Assembly: GCA_036873135.1 (NCBI GenBank)
Contig: JAPTYO010000002.1
Span: 38,183,452 to 38,247,451 of the forward strand
Origin: Clarkia xantiana subsp. parviflora
Taxonomy: Eukaryota; Streptophyta; Magnoliopsida; Myrtales; Onagraceae
Direction: 5' to 3'
DNA length: 64,000 nt
Under the pieces are notes generated by a model. That model did no database searches and was not told the origin of the DNA. It saw only the letters and a list, made by a program, of their open reading frames with translations. Both the position numbers and the translations under genes were made by a program. This document shows positions 12,056-22,000 of the stretch, one piece after another. Within the stretch, counting starts at the first letter, position 1. The number at the start of each line of letters is the position of its first letter.

Positions 12056-13429
12056 TGTTAGGTTCTAAGTTTTAGGTCAACGGGTCGTCGTCCTAAACCT
12101 TACTCCTCACTGGTGAAATTACGGGTTCGGTGCTCCTAGGTCTTTTCGTTCTAATCCGTGTCCTTCTGTTTCCTTGCTTCTCTCCTCGTACCCTGCAAGA
12201 GGGGCAGTATCAAGCACCGGGGGGGGGGGGGGGGGGTTCTTGATGAACCCTCTCCGATGCCTAAGTCAGAATGATATTTCTAGAGAGATAAAGCTAGAGA
12301 GATGTCAGAGCTAAATTGCACACTTAGCCAAGATGATCAAATGAATGGTGGAAGGGTTGTATTTATAGACAACGGTGTCATTAAGGTGACTTAATGACAT
12401 CGTTAACCTTTAAACACAATTAATCAGTCTCTGATTACATAATTAATACCTTAAAGCACGGAGAGGTTGGCGGAAATAATCTGAGTGCGGGAGTCGGAAA
12501 ACGGTGCCGGGGCCCTTGGGGGTGGGGAGAAAATCCTACCCCCAAGGGTAGGGGTTGGTTGTGACCACCCAACCCCTCCCTAGGGGAGATCGGGTTGGCC
12601 GACCCGATCTCCCCTAGGGTAGATCGGGTTGGCTGACCCGATCTCCCCTAGGGGAGGTCGGGTGTGGCCACCCGACCTCACCTAGGTGAGTTCGTCGCGG
12701 TCTGGACGAGTATTTTCGCCTCGTCCGGACCGTTGGTGTTTCGGCGGGGTGTTTGGGTCGAAGTTTCGATTTATAAACATTAACGGGGTGATCAAAATAA
12801 AACGATTCGGAAGTGAACGGGTTCAAATATGGCGTATATCCATCACATGCCCCCGAGTCAATGAACCCTCTCCGGTGCCTAAGTCAGAATGATATTTCTA
12901 GAGAGATAAAGCTAGAGAGATGTCAGAGCTAAATTGCACACTTAGCCAAGATGATCAAATGAATGGTGGAAGGGTTGTATTTATAGACAACGGTGTCATT
13001 AAGGTGACTTAATGACATCGTTAACCTTTAAACACAATTAATTAGTCTCTGATTACATAATTAATACCTTAAAGCACGGAGAGGTTGGCGGAAATAATCT
13101 GAGTGCGGGAGTCGGAAAACGGTGCCGAGGCCCTTGGGGGTGGGGAGAAAATCCTACCCCCAAGGGTAGGGGTTGGGTGTGACCACCCAACCCCTCCCTA
13201 GGGGAGATCGGGTTGGCCGACCCGATCTCCCCTAGGGGAGGTCGGGTGTGGCCACCCGACCTCACCTAGGTGAGTTCGTCGCGGTCTGGACGAGTATTTT
13301 CGCCTCGTCCGGACCGTTGATGTTTCGGCGGGGTGTTTGGGTCGAAGTTTCGATTTATAAACATTAACGGGGTGATCAAAATAAAACGATACGGAAGTCA
13401 ACGGGTTCAAATATGGCGTATATCCATCA
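12056..13429 (-). repeat. Element B 3' LTR (left copy) with internal tandem duplication
   Basis: Read on the minus strand it starts TGATGGATATACGCC and ends CCTAACA. At 1374 bp it is almost twice the 716-bp right LTR, because the segment at 12243-12860 is repeated at 12861-13444. The TATAAATA box lies near 12360 on the minus strand, about 300 bases before the LTR end. The G run at 12219-12236 (18 bases) is G7 with interruptions in the other LTR. Confidence 0.88.
12513..12690. repeat. Cluster of perfect inverted repeats in the element B LTR
   Basis: Consecutive stem-loops occur: CCCTTGGGGGT (12513-12523) with ACCCCCAAGGG (12538-12548); AGGGGTTGG with CCAACCCCT; an 18-bp perfect stem CCCTAGGGGAGATCGGGT (12578-12595) with its complement at 12602-12619 and a 6-base loop; GGTCGGGTG with CACCCGACC; and CACCTAGGTG. 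Versions lie in both duplicated units and, shortened, in the right LTR (22450-22560). Confidence 0.85.
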
Positions 13430-13444
13430 CATGCCCCCGAGTCA
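13430..13444 (-). other. Polypurine tract of element B (minus strand)
   Basis: The plus-strand CATGCCCCCGAGTCA reads TGACTCGGGGGCATG on the minus strand, directly before the LTR start. The core GACTCGGGGG is shared with element C (23984-23993). Confidence 0.75.
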
Positions 13445-13973
13445 ACCAATGGCCTGACCCTTGATTGACTCTATTTTAGGATGGTATGACACGCGCAATT
13501 TGAAGCCGGGATTTTACCTTTTGTCGGAATCCTTACTTACCCATGGGTGTGTGTCTCTGACTCTGCCCCCTGTCTTATAAGATAGAGGAATTGCAAACGT
13601 CAGAATAGCACGGACACGTGTCCAAGCACGTGTCCGTCTGAGATGGAAATAATAAATCCAAAACTGTCACGGGCGTATACTCGTAAAATATACGCATGTG
13701 TGGGGATGCAACATGAATACGGCTAAATGAGTCCATGCTTCAATTTCATGACGAGGTAAGCCTAAGTGGGGAAAATTTTTAATTTTGGTCCAAATTTTTT
13801 CTAAGTATAGGATACTAAAAAATATGCCTATAGGATGTTAACTTGGGTGGAAATGTGCCTAACCATAGTCTAAGGGAGGTAAAGCTGATAGTTTTCCCTT
13901 TAACCCTTAGATCTCTTCTAACTTTAAATGGAGGGTTGTGATTATGTCACTTTAAAAAACCCTACACCTTTTC
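13445..13973. other. Element B spacer between PPT and the plus-strand promoter
   Basis: No open frame with a domain was found on either strand. It contains a short inverted motif GGACACGTG..CACGTGTCC (13611-13632). This stretch may hold upstream promoter sequence for the plus-strand gene. Confidence 0.4.
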
Positions 13974-14852
13974 AAATATATAGAGGAGTAAAGAAATGAC
14001 CTCACTTAGCCACCATTGTCATCTTCTCATTTTTTCCTCACACTTGGAGAGCAAGGAAAAATTTGGAGAAAATCTTGCACACCAAGGGAGGGGGCCGGCC
14101 AGAAATTCTGGTGGAGGAGGTGGAATTCCGGCCAGCACGGACACGGCGGCGTGGTCCTGAGACGGCGACGGAGGCTCCCGGCGGCACGACGGTGGCGAGG
14201 TGATCCGGCAGCTCGAGGCGGCGTGGACCAGGACGGAGACGGCGGACGACGACGAAGCTGCCACGGGCGACGGCAGCGTCTGGTCCGGCGGGGGCGGGCG
14301 ACAGCGAGGCGGTGCAGCTCCGGCGCGACGCGAGGCGACCCCCGGCAACGGCGGGGTCTGGTTTCCGGCGACCCCAAAATTTGAATTCCGGACCCGTTTA
14401 TCAAATCGGGTCGGGTTTTCCGAAGGTCCAATCTTTTCCTTTCCGTTATCGTACAAAATGCCGATACTCGAATTGCCGATATTTGATTTGTCGACTTTTG
14501 ATTGAATATGTGATTGCCGTAGATAGCCGCCGATTTGGGGAAAATTTTTGGCCGTTTGCCCGGAGATAGTTTTTTGCCCGTTTAAACTATTCCTGCTTGA
14601 ATTTGACGTCGTGGCACCATTTGCATGTTGATTTCCATTGAGGGGCATAATCGTAATTTTGTTCGGGAACCGGTTTTTGATTCGAGCGAAATTGCCCGAT
14701 TTTGTCGTTGTAGTGTCCTTAGCATGTGTTTATTACTTTCATTGGGTGCTTTTGAATTTTTTGTTGTTGTTTGTCGGGTGCCGGGGTATGCCCGGTTTTT
14801 TCGGAGATCTTCTTATCTTGACACCTGTCATGCCGTGACAGGTATTGTATTC
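13974..14852 (+). promoter_or_regulatory. Probable core promoter and leader of the plus-strand gene in element B
   Basis: A TATA-like AAATATATAGAGG sits at 13974-13986. A typical plant leader follows (CATTGTCATCTTCTCATTTTTTCCTC), then a strongly GC-rich block at 14090-14390. The block produces overlapping open frames on both strands, none with a domain. Leader length before the proposed ATG at 14853 would be over 800 bases, so an unrecognised 5' UTR intron is possible. The evidence is motif and position only. Confidence 0.4.
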
Positions 14853-17335
14853 ATGGTGGTGCCACCGTACACAAACTTGGCAGAGGCGCTATATCCTTCG
14901 AAGGATGAGTAAGTTTTTCTTTCCCTCTATTTGTCGCGTTATTTTCTTTCCTGGCCTTAGTTTGGAGTCGGATTCTGGGTCGGGTACTGAGCCAGGGTAT
15001 TAGTCGGAGCCTGATTCGAGCTTGGAATTCCTCGCTGCCTTTGATTTAGGTCTCGCTGCTTTGTCGGAGAACTATTTGACTAGGTCCGACTATAATGAGC
15101 ATGTCACCTTAGGCGACATCTGTCCTTTAGACAAGCCTTTGTACCCCTTCCTCCCTTCTTTGGGAAACACTCGCCAGATAGTGACAGAGCCTCCCAAGGG
15201 GAATGTTGTTGTCTATCCTTCCCAGATCCGGTTTGGGTTACGCCTGCCTTATTGCGATGAGCTTGTTGAATTGAGTAAATTCTTTAGGATCTCCCCTGTG
15301 AACCTTGCCCCCAGTGCTATTCGCGTCTGGGTGGGTTTCTGGGTGCTATGTCAGTGGTATTCCTGGAAGTACTCCTTGGTCTTGTTCCGGTGCTTCTTCC
15401 GGTTTCAGTATCAGAAGAAGGTAGGCTTCGCGAGTTTTGTGACTCGCTATCCTTCTCTCAAAGATTCCCGATTTGCTGATTTCGGGTTGAGTGGAGTTGA
15501 GTGGAATACTTCTCTTCGTTTCGTGGTCCGGAGCGATAACTCGGCGAGCCATTGGGCCAAACATTATTTCTTTATCACGGATCGATACGTTACCTGGCCG
15601 GTTCTGAATGAGGACCGATCAGACGGCTGGCCTGCCTTTGGGGAGTTCTCTTCTGTGGACTTAGAGACAATGAAGACTATCTATGAGAGCCACAAGACCC
15701 AGTCTTACTGCCCTGTGTCCTTGGTGACCGAGACAGACCTCTATGAGGCAGGGATTAGTTTGACTCCTCTCTCCGGGGATTCGGTATGTTACTTAGTCTT
15801 CTCATCTATATTTATTTTCTGTTTTTCCCTTGTAGGTTGGTTTCACGGGAAAACGTATAACGTGCAGGCAGCGCCAGTTGATTTGAGCAAGAGGAGGGCT
15901 CCCTCCAGCTCTACTCCGAAGAAGTCCCCTATGCCTGGGAAGACTGCTGGGGCCTCTGGTATATTTCTTTCTTCCTTCTCTTATGGTATACTTGTGTTTT
16001 TTCTCATGCTGTTTTCCTTGTGTTGTTAGGGCACTCTCCCTTGGTGACCGAGAGAGTCGTCTTTGTGGGCAAGGGCTCTGGACCTTCTAAATCCAAGTCA
16101 CGGAGGTCCGACTCTGAGGCCGGGGCCTCGGCTGTCAAGAAGAAGAAGGCGGCAGATCCTCCTCCCCCTGGTGTTCGTCCCCCGAACCTGTCTCGCGACA
16201 AAGAGATAGTGGTCGAAGAGGCGCCTTCCCGGGCTGATAAAGGGAAGCGGCCTGCTGGCGATGGTGGGGTGGTCACTGATTCTCCATCTCCTGCCCCCCA
16301 GCCGAGGGCACGATCTTCAGGTTCGTTTTTTCTTTATGTCATTGATGCTTCTATGCTTGTGTTTTTCTTTACTTTGCTTTCTTTGTATAGGTGGGCCTCT
16401 GGCTTTGAGTCGGAAGGACTTTACGCGCCTTACTGACGAGGATATCGTGGGAGCTGAGTGGACTCCCTTTGCTGGATTGAAGGAGTTCCACTTTGACAGC
16501 GGTTCCTCCTTGCGCACCCCGGAGGTTGGCATTCGGGTACTTCGCGGTGCCATCGCTCCTGGTGATCGTGTTCCTCAGCCTAAGTCCCCTAAGGAGACCC
16601 GTCGCTTCATCCAGGGGGTGTTATCCCGCTATGTTCCTGTAAGTGGTGTTTCTCTTCCTTTTCTTCTTTTATGTGATTGCTTGCTAAGTCACTTATCCCT
16701 TTTTGAATTTTCAGGGTATGTCCGACATGGTGAATATGTCGTCTCTTCCGCTTGAGCTGTCACATGAAAAGAAGGCTCTTGAGGATAACCAGGTATCCTT
16801 GAAGGCGGAGCTTGCCACTGCCGCTGAGAAGGCTCGCCTGTCTGACTTGCAGATGCAGGAGCTTAGGGACCAGGTAGCTCTACTTGAGACTATCGTGGGT
16901 AGTTTGCGCCGTGAGGCTGATGTTGCATCATCACTCTATGCTTAGGAGTTGACGAAGCTTGAGGCGAGGTGCCGGGCGGAGGAGAGAGCTGTTGCAGTAT
17001 CTGAGTACAAAGCTTCCTCTGCCTTTACTGCTGATTACAGCGTTCGGTTGAACCAGGAGATGAACCAGTTCGGGGAGTACCTTGTTGATCACATCTTTCG
17101 TATTGATCCCCAGTTTCCCGTCAATGATCTGGGTGACTTTGGACCATATGCTACTGGTTATATGGCCGTTCTTAGGGGTCAAGCTGCCGTTGCAGATGAG
17201 CCTGCCCCTGCACGGGTGGATGTTATACCCGTGGATGTTGATAGTTCAGGCTCTTCCTCCTCTTCTTTGGGCTCTGTTGGTGGTTCTTCCTCAGAGGGTC
17301 AGGACCGTGAGGACTCTCCAGCAGGCTCTGGTTGA
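14853..17335 (+). pseudogene. Six-exon Transposase_28-like ('putative gypsy type transposon') gene, two in-frame TAG codons
   Basis: Proposed exons are 14853-14908, 14961-15783, 15868-15958, 16030-16320, 16391-16638 and 16715-17335. All introns are GT-AG (52, 84, 71, 70 and 76 bp) and all phases agree, giving 2130 bp, 710 codons including TGA. Two TAG codons (15001-15003, 16943-16945) interrupt it; both could be former CAG. Exon 2 encodes an N-terminal domain (YPSQIRFGLRLPYCDELVEL, then NLAPSAIRVWVGFWVLCQWY) resembling the plant Transposase_28 family linked to gypsy-type elements. Exon 4 has a basic KKKKAADPPPP segment. Exon 6 is a predicted coiled coil followed by a Ser-rich acidic tail. The gene runs opposite to gag, so its introns are not removed from the genomic RNA of the element. 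Function is unknown; the family name is historical. The first exon and start codon are less certain than the rest. Confidence 0.75.
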
Positions 17336-17754
17336 TATGCTGATATCTCTTTATCCTTGTACATATGACTTTACTTTTCCTCCCCTTTAATGGGTTGAGT
17401 GTTTCTCCCCTTGATGGGTCGAGTTCATTTTGGGATTGCTATACTTGGGATGTTTTGTTGCTTTCCTTCTTTGCATGGTTATGTTGGCGGTGTGTGGAAC
17501 ACCTGCCTTTTGATGGGTACTTCATATGCTTCCGTATATATTCCTTTGATCATGGACTCTTCCTTTCCTTGTTCTTTCCTTTACTTATCTTTCTTTTGTG
17601 TTTTCCTTCACATCATACCTGCTATCTCATCAAGAAAAAACATTATGTGTTCTTCATACAACTTTGCTTTGTAATTATTTTTTCATGGGATCCTTCTTAG
17701 TATGGTGCAATGATCTCTTCTGATACCCTTTAAATGGTATATATGGTACTGTTA
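17336..17754 (+). other. Probable 3' UTR of the plus-strand gene in element B
   Basis: T-rich DNA follows the TGA. Open frames here encode only Phe/Leu/Ser-rich sequence with no domain. No clear polyadenylation signal was identified. Confidence 0.4.
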
Positions 17755-18335
17755 GACCAAAGATACGCTCTTGGTGGGCGTCGAATCTGTTCACGAGACA
17801 GGCTCTCGGAGGGCACTTAACGTTTCACGGGATAGGCTCCCGGAGGGCACAAGTTAGACCAAAGATACGCTCCTGGTGGGCGTCGAATCTGGTAGTTTGA
17901 AATCTACCTCAAGTTACGCTCTTGGGGGCTTCGAATCTGGTAGTTTGAAATCTACCTCAAGATACGCTCTTGGGGGCGTCGAAGTTCGTAGTTTTTAGAA
18001 ACCACTCTCAAGATATGCTCTTGGGCGCGTCGAAGTTCGTAGTTTTTTGAAACCACTCTCAAGATACGCTCTTGGGGGCGTCGAAGTTCGTAGTTTTTGG
18101 AAACCACTCTCAAGTACGCTCTTGGGGGCGTCGAAGTTCGTAGTATGAAAACTACTCTCAAGATACGCTCTTGGGGGCGTCGAAGTTCGTAGTATGAAAA
18201 CTACTCTCAAGATACGCTCTTGGGGGCGTCGAAAGTCGTAGTATGAAAACTATTCTCAAGATACGCTCTTGGGGCGTCGAAGGTCGTAGTATGAAAACTA
18301 CTCTCAAGATACGCTCTTGGGGGCGTTGGAGGCGT
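17755..18335. repeat. Tandem repeat, about 50-bp units, in element B
   Basis: About eleven units contain TCAAGATACGCTCTTGGGGG, CGTCGAAGTTCGTAGT and GAAAACTACTC. The first two units are variants with GGTGGGCGTCGAATCTG. The array lies between the convergent gag-strand and opposite-strand genes. A tandem repeat in the 3' interior is a described feature of the Tat-lineage Retand family. Confidence 0.9.
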
Positions 18336-18598
18336 TGTTTACTTGGAAGTCATATCTGTGTAAGGATATCATAGTGATTATATCACCATCTTCTTTGAAA
18401 GATACTTTTGAGTAACTTCTACTTCGTTAGGAGCATTCATGCTTTATGTACACTTGGGGTGCCTTGGATGGATCAAGACACCCTTTGGAGGAAATCAAAG
18501 ATAGTTGTAGAGTCGGAGTAACTTCTTGAGTTCTCCTTCTCAAAAGTTGTTTTTGGAAAACTTAAAATGGTTGAACATGCAAAGTGCTGAATATTAAA
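18336..18598. other. Spacer between tandem array and gag-like block of element B
   Basis: No domain or repeat was recognised. It joins the array to the stop codon of the second gag-like frame. Confidence 0.4.
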
Positions 18599-19499
18599 CT
18601 AAGGATATGGGGTGGTGAGTGTGTCTGTTGCCACGTACTCCTTTAGGCCTCTTTTGTAAATCATCTCTTCCACTTCTATCTTCAATACCATGCAATCATT
18701 GGTTTGATGCCCCCAGGTCCCATGGTACTCACACCAACCCTGTGCATCTTTTCCTAGGAAGGCCTTGCCCTCCTCCTTGCATTTTGGTAGCTCTTCCTTG
18801 AGGTACTCCTGGAAAATTTCTTCTATCTTCACTGTAAGGGGTGTGAATTTGAAGTTTACACCTTCTTCCAGTGTGTCAGTCTCTCTTCCTTCTTCAAGGA
18901 CTTCTTCCCATTGCCCTATCTCTTTTGCGAATGCCTTGTCCAGCCTCTCTTTGAGCTCCCTCATTGTGCTTGTCATGACCACCTCATAGAGCCCTCCATA
19001 TGCTTCAAATGAGGTTGGATGCATGTTTCTAAGGAAGGCCCTTACGGCCTCTCTTCTTGTGATGTCCATGCTTGCGCCATAGCTGAAGAATCTCCTAAAG
19101 TAGCTTGATATGGACTCCTTTGGCATTTGCTTGATATCGTCTATATATCGGAAACCCCTTATGATTGAGTCCCTTGTTCTCTTTCCTTCTGCATTCTCTA
19201 GCTGCCAAGGTATGCTTGTTACCCTTACAGCCTTACTTCTCTGTCTCTTCTTAGCTAGTCCTTGAAATAACTGCTTACTCAGGTGGAGTGCGACTCCCAT
19301 TTTCATATTTCCCTGCCTTAGCCTTTTCATCATCTTCTCTTTGTCTTGGATGGCCCCGGTCATGACCATAGCCACTGTGTCTGACTTTTGTGATCCACGT
19401 CTCATGGAGTTGACGTAGCATTGCCTTGCAGTGCGTTGATCACCCAAGACTTCCCCAATTCCGTTTTCAGTGATATACTTCAGCTTCTGATGCACGGTA
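18599..19499 (-). pseudogene. Second gag-like block of element B, downstream of protease
   Basis: About 300 codons are open in the protease C-terminal frame. The middle (ESISSYFRRFFSYGASMDIT..AVRAFLRN) aligns by eye with the gag segment ESLADYYTRFNQNIADIQGD..IIRAFIRN of the same element. The end carries a second copy of the zinc-like motif WCEYHGTWGHQTNDC, compared with WCDNHEAYGHDTNEC in the first gag. It takes the place where RT would be expected. It may be a duplicated or captured gag from a related element and could be read as part of a protease fusion. It is open for over 900 bases, the longest undamaged frame on this strand of B apart from gag, so decay is limited. Confidence 0.6.
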
Positions 19500-20030
19500 G
19501 ATGGCACAATTCATATGGATTTATGGTTGTTCTTCCTAAGATCCCGTTGTAGGCTCCCAGGATTTCAACCACCATGAAGTTGATGTTCACTCTTAGCTGT
19601 GTCCATCCCTGGCCCATGGTCACTGGCAGGGTTATCATTCCTAGGGGATAACTTGTTGCCCTGAGAAGCCAACCAGAGGGAAGTTAACTGGTTTGATATC
19701 TGCCTTTGTTTTTCCTATCTCTTCCAGGACCCTTAGGCTTAGGAGGTCTGCAGAGCTGCCCCCATCTACCAGTATCCTTTTTACATCGAAATTATCGATG
19801 TCCATTGTGATGACTAGAGCATCATCGTGCGGGAAGACAATATAACTCTTGTCCTTCTTCGAAAACTCAATCTTCATTTCCTCTCCTTCGCGTGGTCTCT
19901 TTCTCCACTTTGGCACTGAGCTCAGCTTGGATGCATAAACCTCTCTTGCATTGGCTGTTGGGCCACCTGATGCCACTCCTCCATGTATCATGTTTATAGT
20001 CCCCCTCTTGTTAGGTGGGGGATTATATCT
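19500..20030 (-). pseudogene. Aspartic protease (Ty3/gypsy type) of element B, frameshifted
   Basis: The active-site region RILVDGGSSADLL (DxG followed by SSADLL) lies in the 19641-19991 frame. After a frameshift near 19640 the C-terminal flap-like GAYNGILGRTTI appears in the frame leading to 19507. The N-terminal join to gag also needs a frame change near 20030, where PPPNKRGTINMIHGG replaces the gag frame. The domain order gag-protease is normal for gypsy elements; the protease would cleave the Gag polyprotein. With two frameshifts this copy cannot be translated as one protein. Confidence 0.75.
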
Positions 20031-21949
20031 ACCTTGTCTTTGCCTTTATCCTTGTATGATGGCCCTAGCTGTGTGCTATTGCCACCGTGATCAACAAACT
20101 GTTTTAGCTCCCCTCTTTGGATGATATTGTTGATACTTAGCTTCAAGCTAAAGCATTCGTTCGTATCATGCCCATATGCCTCATGGTTATCACACCATCT
20201 ATCCTTGTGTGTTCCTACCATTGGGGCTCTCCATCTTCCGGGGGGCGACCATAATTTATGATTTCTCATCTCTCTCAGAACCATTGCTGGGGTGGTGTTC
20301 AATGGTATGAACTTGATAACATTTATTTCCCTAGCTTTCAATGGCTCACCCATCTGATTTCTTTGCTGAGGCGGACGCCATTCTTGTTGCCTTATGGGTT
20401 GAGATGCCTGAGGTGGTTTTCCCTTATTCTGCTTTGTATTGTCCTCCTTTGCTGCTTCAATCTTGGCTTTCTTACTCACTCTGTGCCTCTCTAGGTCTAT
20501 GTGAGTTTTTACTCTCCCTACCAGCTCCTCTAAGGTGCTTGCAGGCTTTTTGGCCATCTTTTCTGCCAATGTGGACCCAAAGCGGCCTAGGTTTCTTATG
20601 AAGGCTCTTATTATTTCACCCTCGGTGATGTCGCCTTGTATGTCTGCTATGTTCTGGTTGAACCTAGTGTAGTAATCAGCCAAAGATTCATCATTTTCTT
20701 CCTTCACATCATCTAGGAAGCCTGTTCCTCTGAGTAGCTTCATTTCTCCTAGGTATCTCTGAAGAAACTTCGCCTTTAGCTGCGCCCATGAGTGGGTGCT
20801 CTCAGTAGGTAGGCTAAAAAACCAATGTGACGCCACCCCTGATAGGGTGTTTGGAAATAAGAGTGCCTTGTAGGGGTCATCAGTAGTTCTCCCGAATAGA
20901 GAGGCTTCATGCTGTTGAATGTGCTCTAAAGGGTCTCCCTTGCCATTGTATTTTTCTATCTGTATTGTATGCAAGGAGTCTGGCACTTTGTTCATTTCCA
21001 ACTCCCTCGTGAAGGGGTGGTTTGTGTTGTCACTCAGGCAGTGCAGTCCGTTCCTCTTTGACTCACTCATCTTCCTTACTATCATGGCTTCTATCTCCTC
21101 CGGGGTAATCATCACCGGCGTTGGAGTATAGTCTCTCTGATATCCTCCATAATTGTAAACTGGGCTTGCTGGGATCCCTTGTCCGTGCTGGTACGGACTG
21201 TAGGCGTATCCCTAATATCCTTGTTGGGGTACTTGGTGGAATTCCTGCCTCCTTGGAGGTCTTGCCTGTCTATCTGCCCCCAGTGGGGTGTATGCCCTGG
21301 CATCCTGCTGTGTCTGTTGCTGCCTTGGAGGCACAAACTGCTACCTTCCCTCTGGGGGTGGCCTTTGGTTATCTCTCATTTGTTCTTCTCGCTGCCCTGT
21401 TGGAGGGTGTGAGTGGTGTTCTTCTTCTGGGACTTGTTCTTCATCATGAACTTCTTGTTCTTCTTCATGCTGGTGTTGCCTTCCCTGCCCGTTCCTCAGA
21501 GTCTCTCAATAGGCTAGCAGCTCATCCAATGCGCTCATCAACCCTGGAGTCACTGTCTGTGCTCCTTGCGAGTATGCGGGCCTTGTGTTGGTCGTGTGGG
21601 CGCGATTGTCGTTCCTTTGCGCTAGCATTCCATATGGATATCCTTGAGGTTGTGCCTCATAGTAGTATCCCTGAGGAGGTGCCGTGTATTGGGATGGCAC
21701 TCCTTGTTGCTCCCCCTGTCTCTGTGGCCTCCTTGCCAATGGAGTTGAGGTTGTGGAAGACTCAGCCCCAGCTGGGCGTGAAGGTCCTCCTTCCTGGTTG
21801 TTAGGCTGGGGTGCCTGTGGGGATACCTGAGGCTCTGGGTGTACAGGCTGTTTCTCTGGGTTAGGCTGCCTTGCTGGAGGTATAGGCTGTCTCTCTCACC
21901 TATTGCCCCCAGGTGGGCGATTATGTCTAGATGCTAAGCTATTCATCAT
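19994..21949 (-). pseudogene. gag of element B (Retrotrans_gag), four in-frame stops
   Basis: One frame of 652 codons runs from ATG at 21949. The first 270 or so residues are Pro/Gln-rich with an acidic patch (HEEEQEVHDEEQVPEEE). Then comes the capsid-like domain (IEKYNGKGDPLEHIQQHEAS, GVASHWFFSLP, SWAQLKAKFLQRYL, LADYYTRFNQ). A Zn-like WCDNHEAYGHDTNEC motif lies near the C-terminus. TGA codons near 21897 and at 21506-21508 and two TAG codons between about 21350 and 21200 interrupt the N-terminal third; the domain part after 21115 is open. Gag would form the particle that packages the element RNA. Homology to the gypsy Retrotrans_gag family is clear. Confidence 0.8.
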
Positions 21950-21980
21950 CGCTCTTGTGATTGCCAGGCTTTCTATTCGA

Positions 21981-21998
21981 AACCCACGGACGGCGCCA
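21981..21998 (-). other. Primer binding site of element B
   Basis: On the minus strand TGGCGCCGTCCGTGGG starts two bases after the LTR end CCTAACA. A TGGCGCC start is common among plant gypsy elements. The exact primer tRNA was not determined. Confidence 0.75.
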
Positions 21999-22000
21999 AG

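Larger units (their letters stand above)
12243..13444 (-). repeat. Tandem duplication of U3 plus PPT in the element B 3' LTR
   Basis: Unit 1 (12243-12860) and unit 2 (12861-13444) both run from ATGAACCCTCTCC to CATGCCCCCGAGTCA. The last 15 bases are the PPT complement, which lies outside a normal LTR, so the repeat unit is PPT plus the U3/R part. Unit 1 is 34 bp longer owing to one extra hairpin module. The right LTR has no such duplication. Confidence 0.9.

Noticed and set aside
14019..14648. 209-codon minus-strand ORF in element B
   Set aside because: It lies in the GC-rich leader of the plus-strand gene, is Pro/Ser-rich with no domain, and overlaps another open frame on the same strand; it is a composition effect.
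15784..15835. Alternative 52-bp intron in the plus-strand gene using the acceptor TTGTAG at 15835
   Set aside because: Splicing there shifts the frame and meets a TGA within 17 codons; the acceptor at 15867 keeps the frame.
15022..16029. Single 335-codon ORF starting at 15022
   Set aside because: Position 15022 is TTG, not ATG, and the frame reads through two introns; the spliced model explains it better.
17755..18335. CRISPR-like array
   Set aside because: Units are contiguous tandem repeats without unique spacers, in plant retrotransposon DNA.
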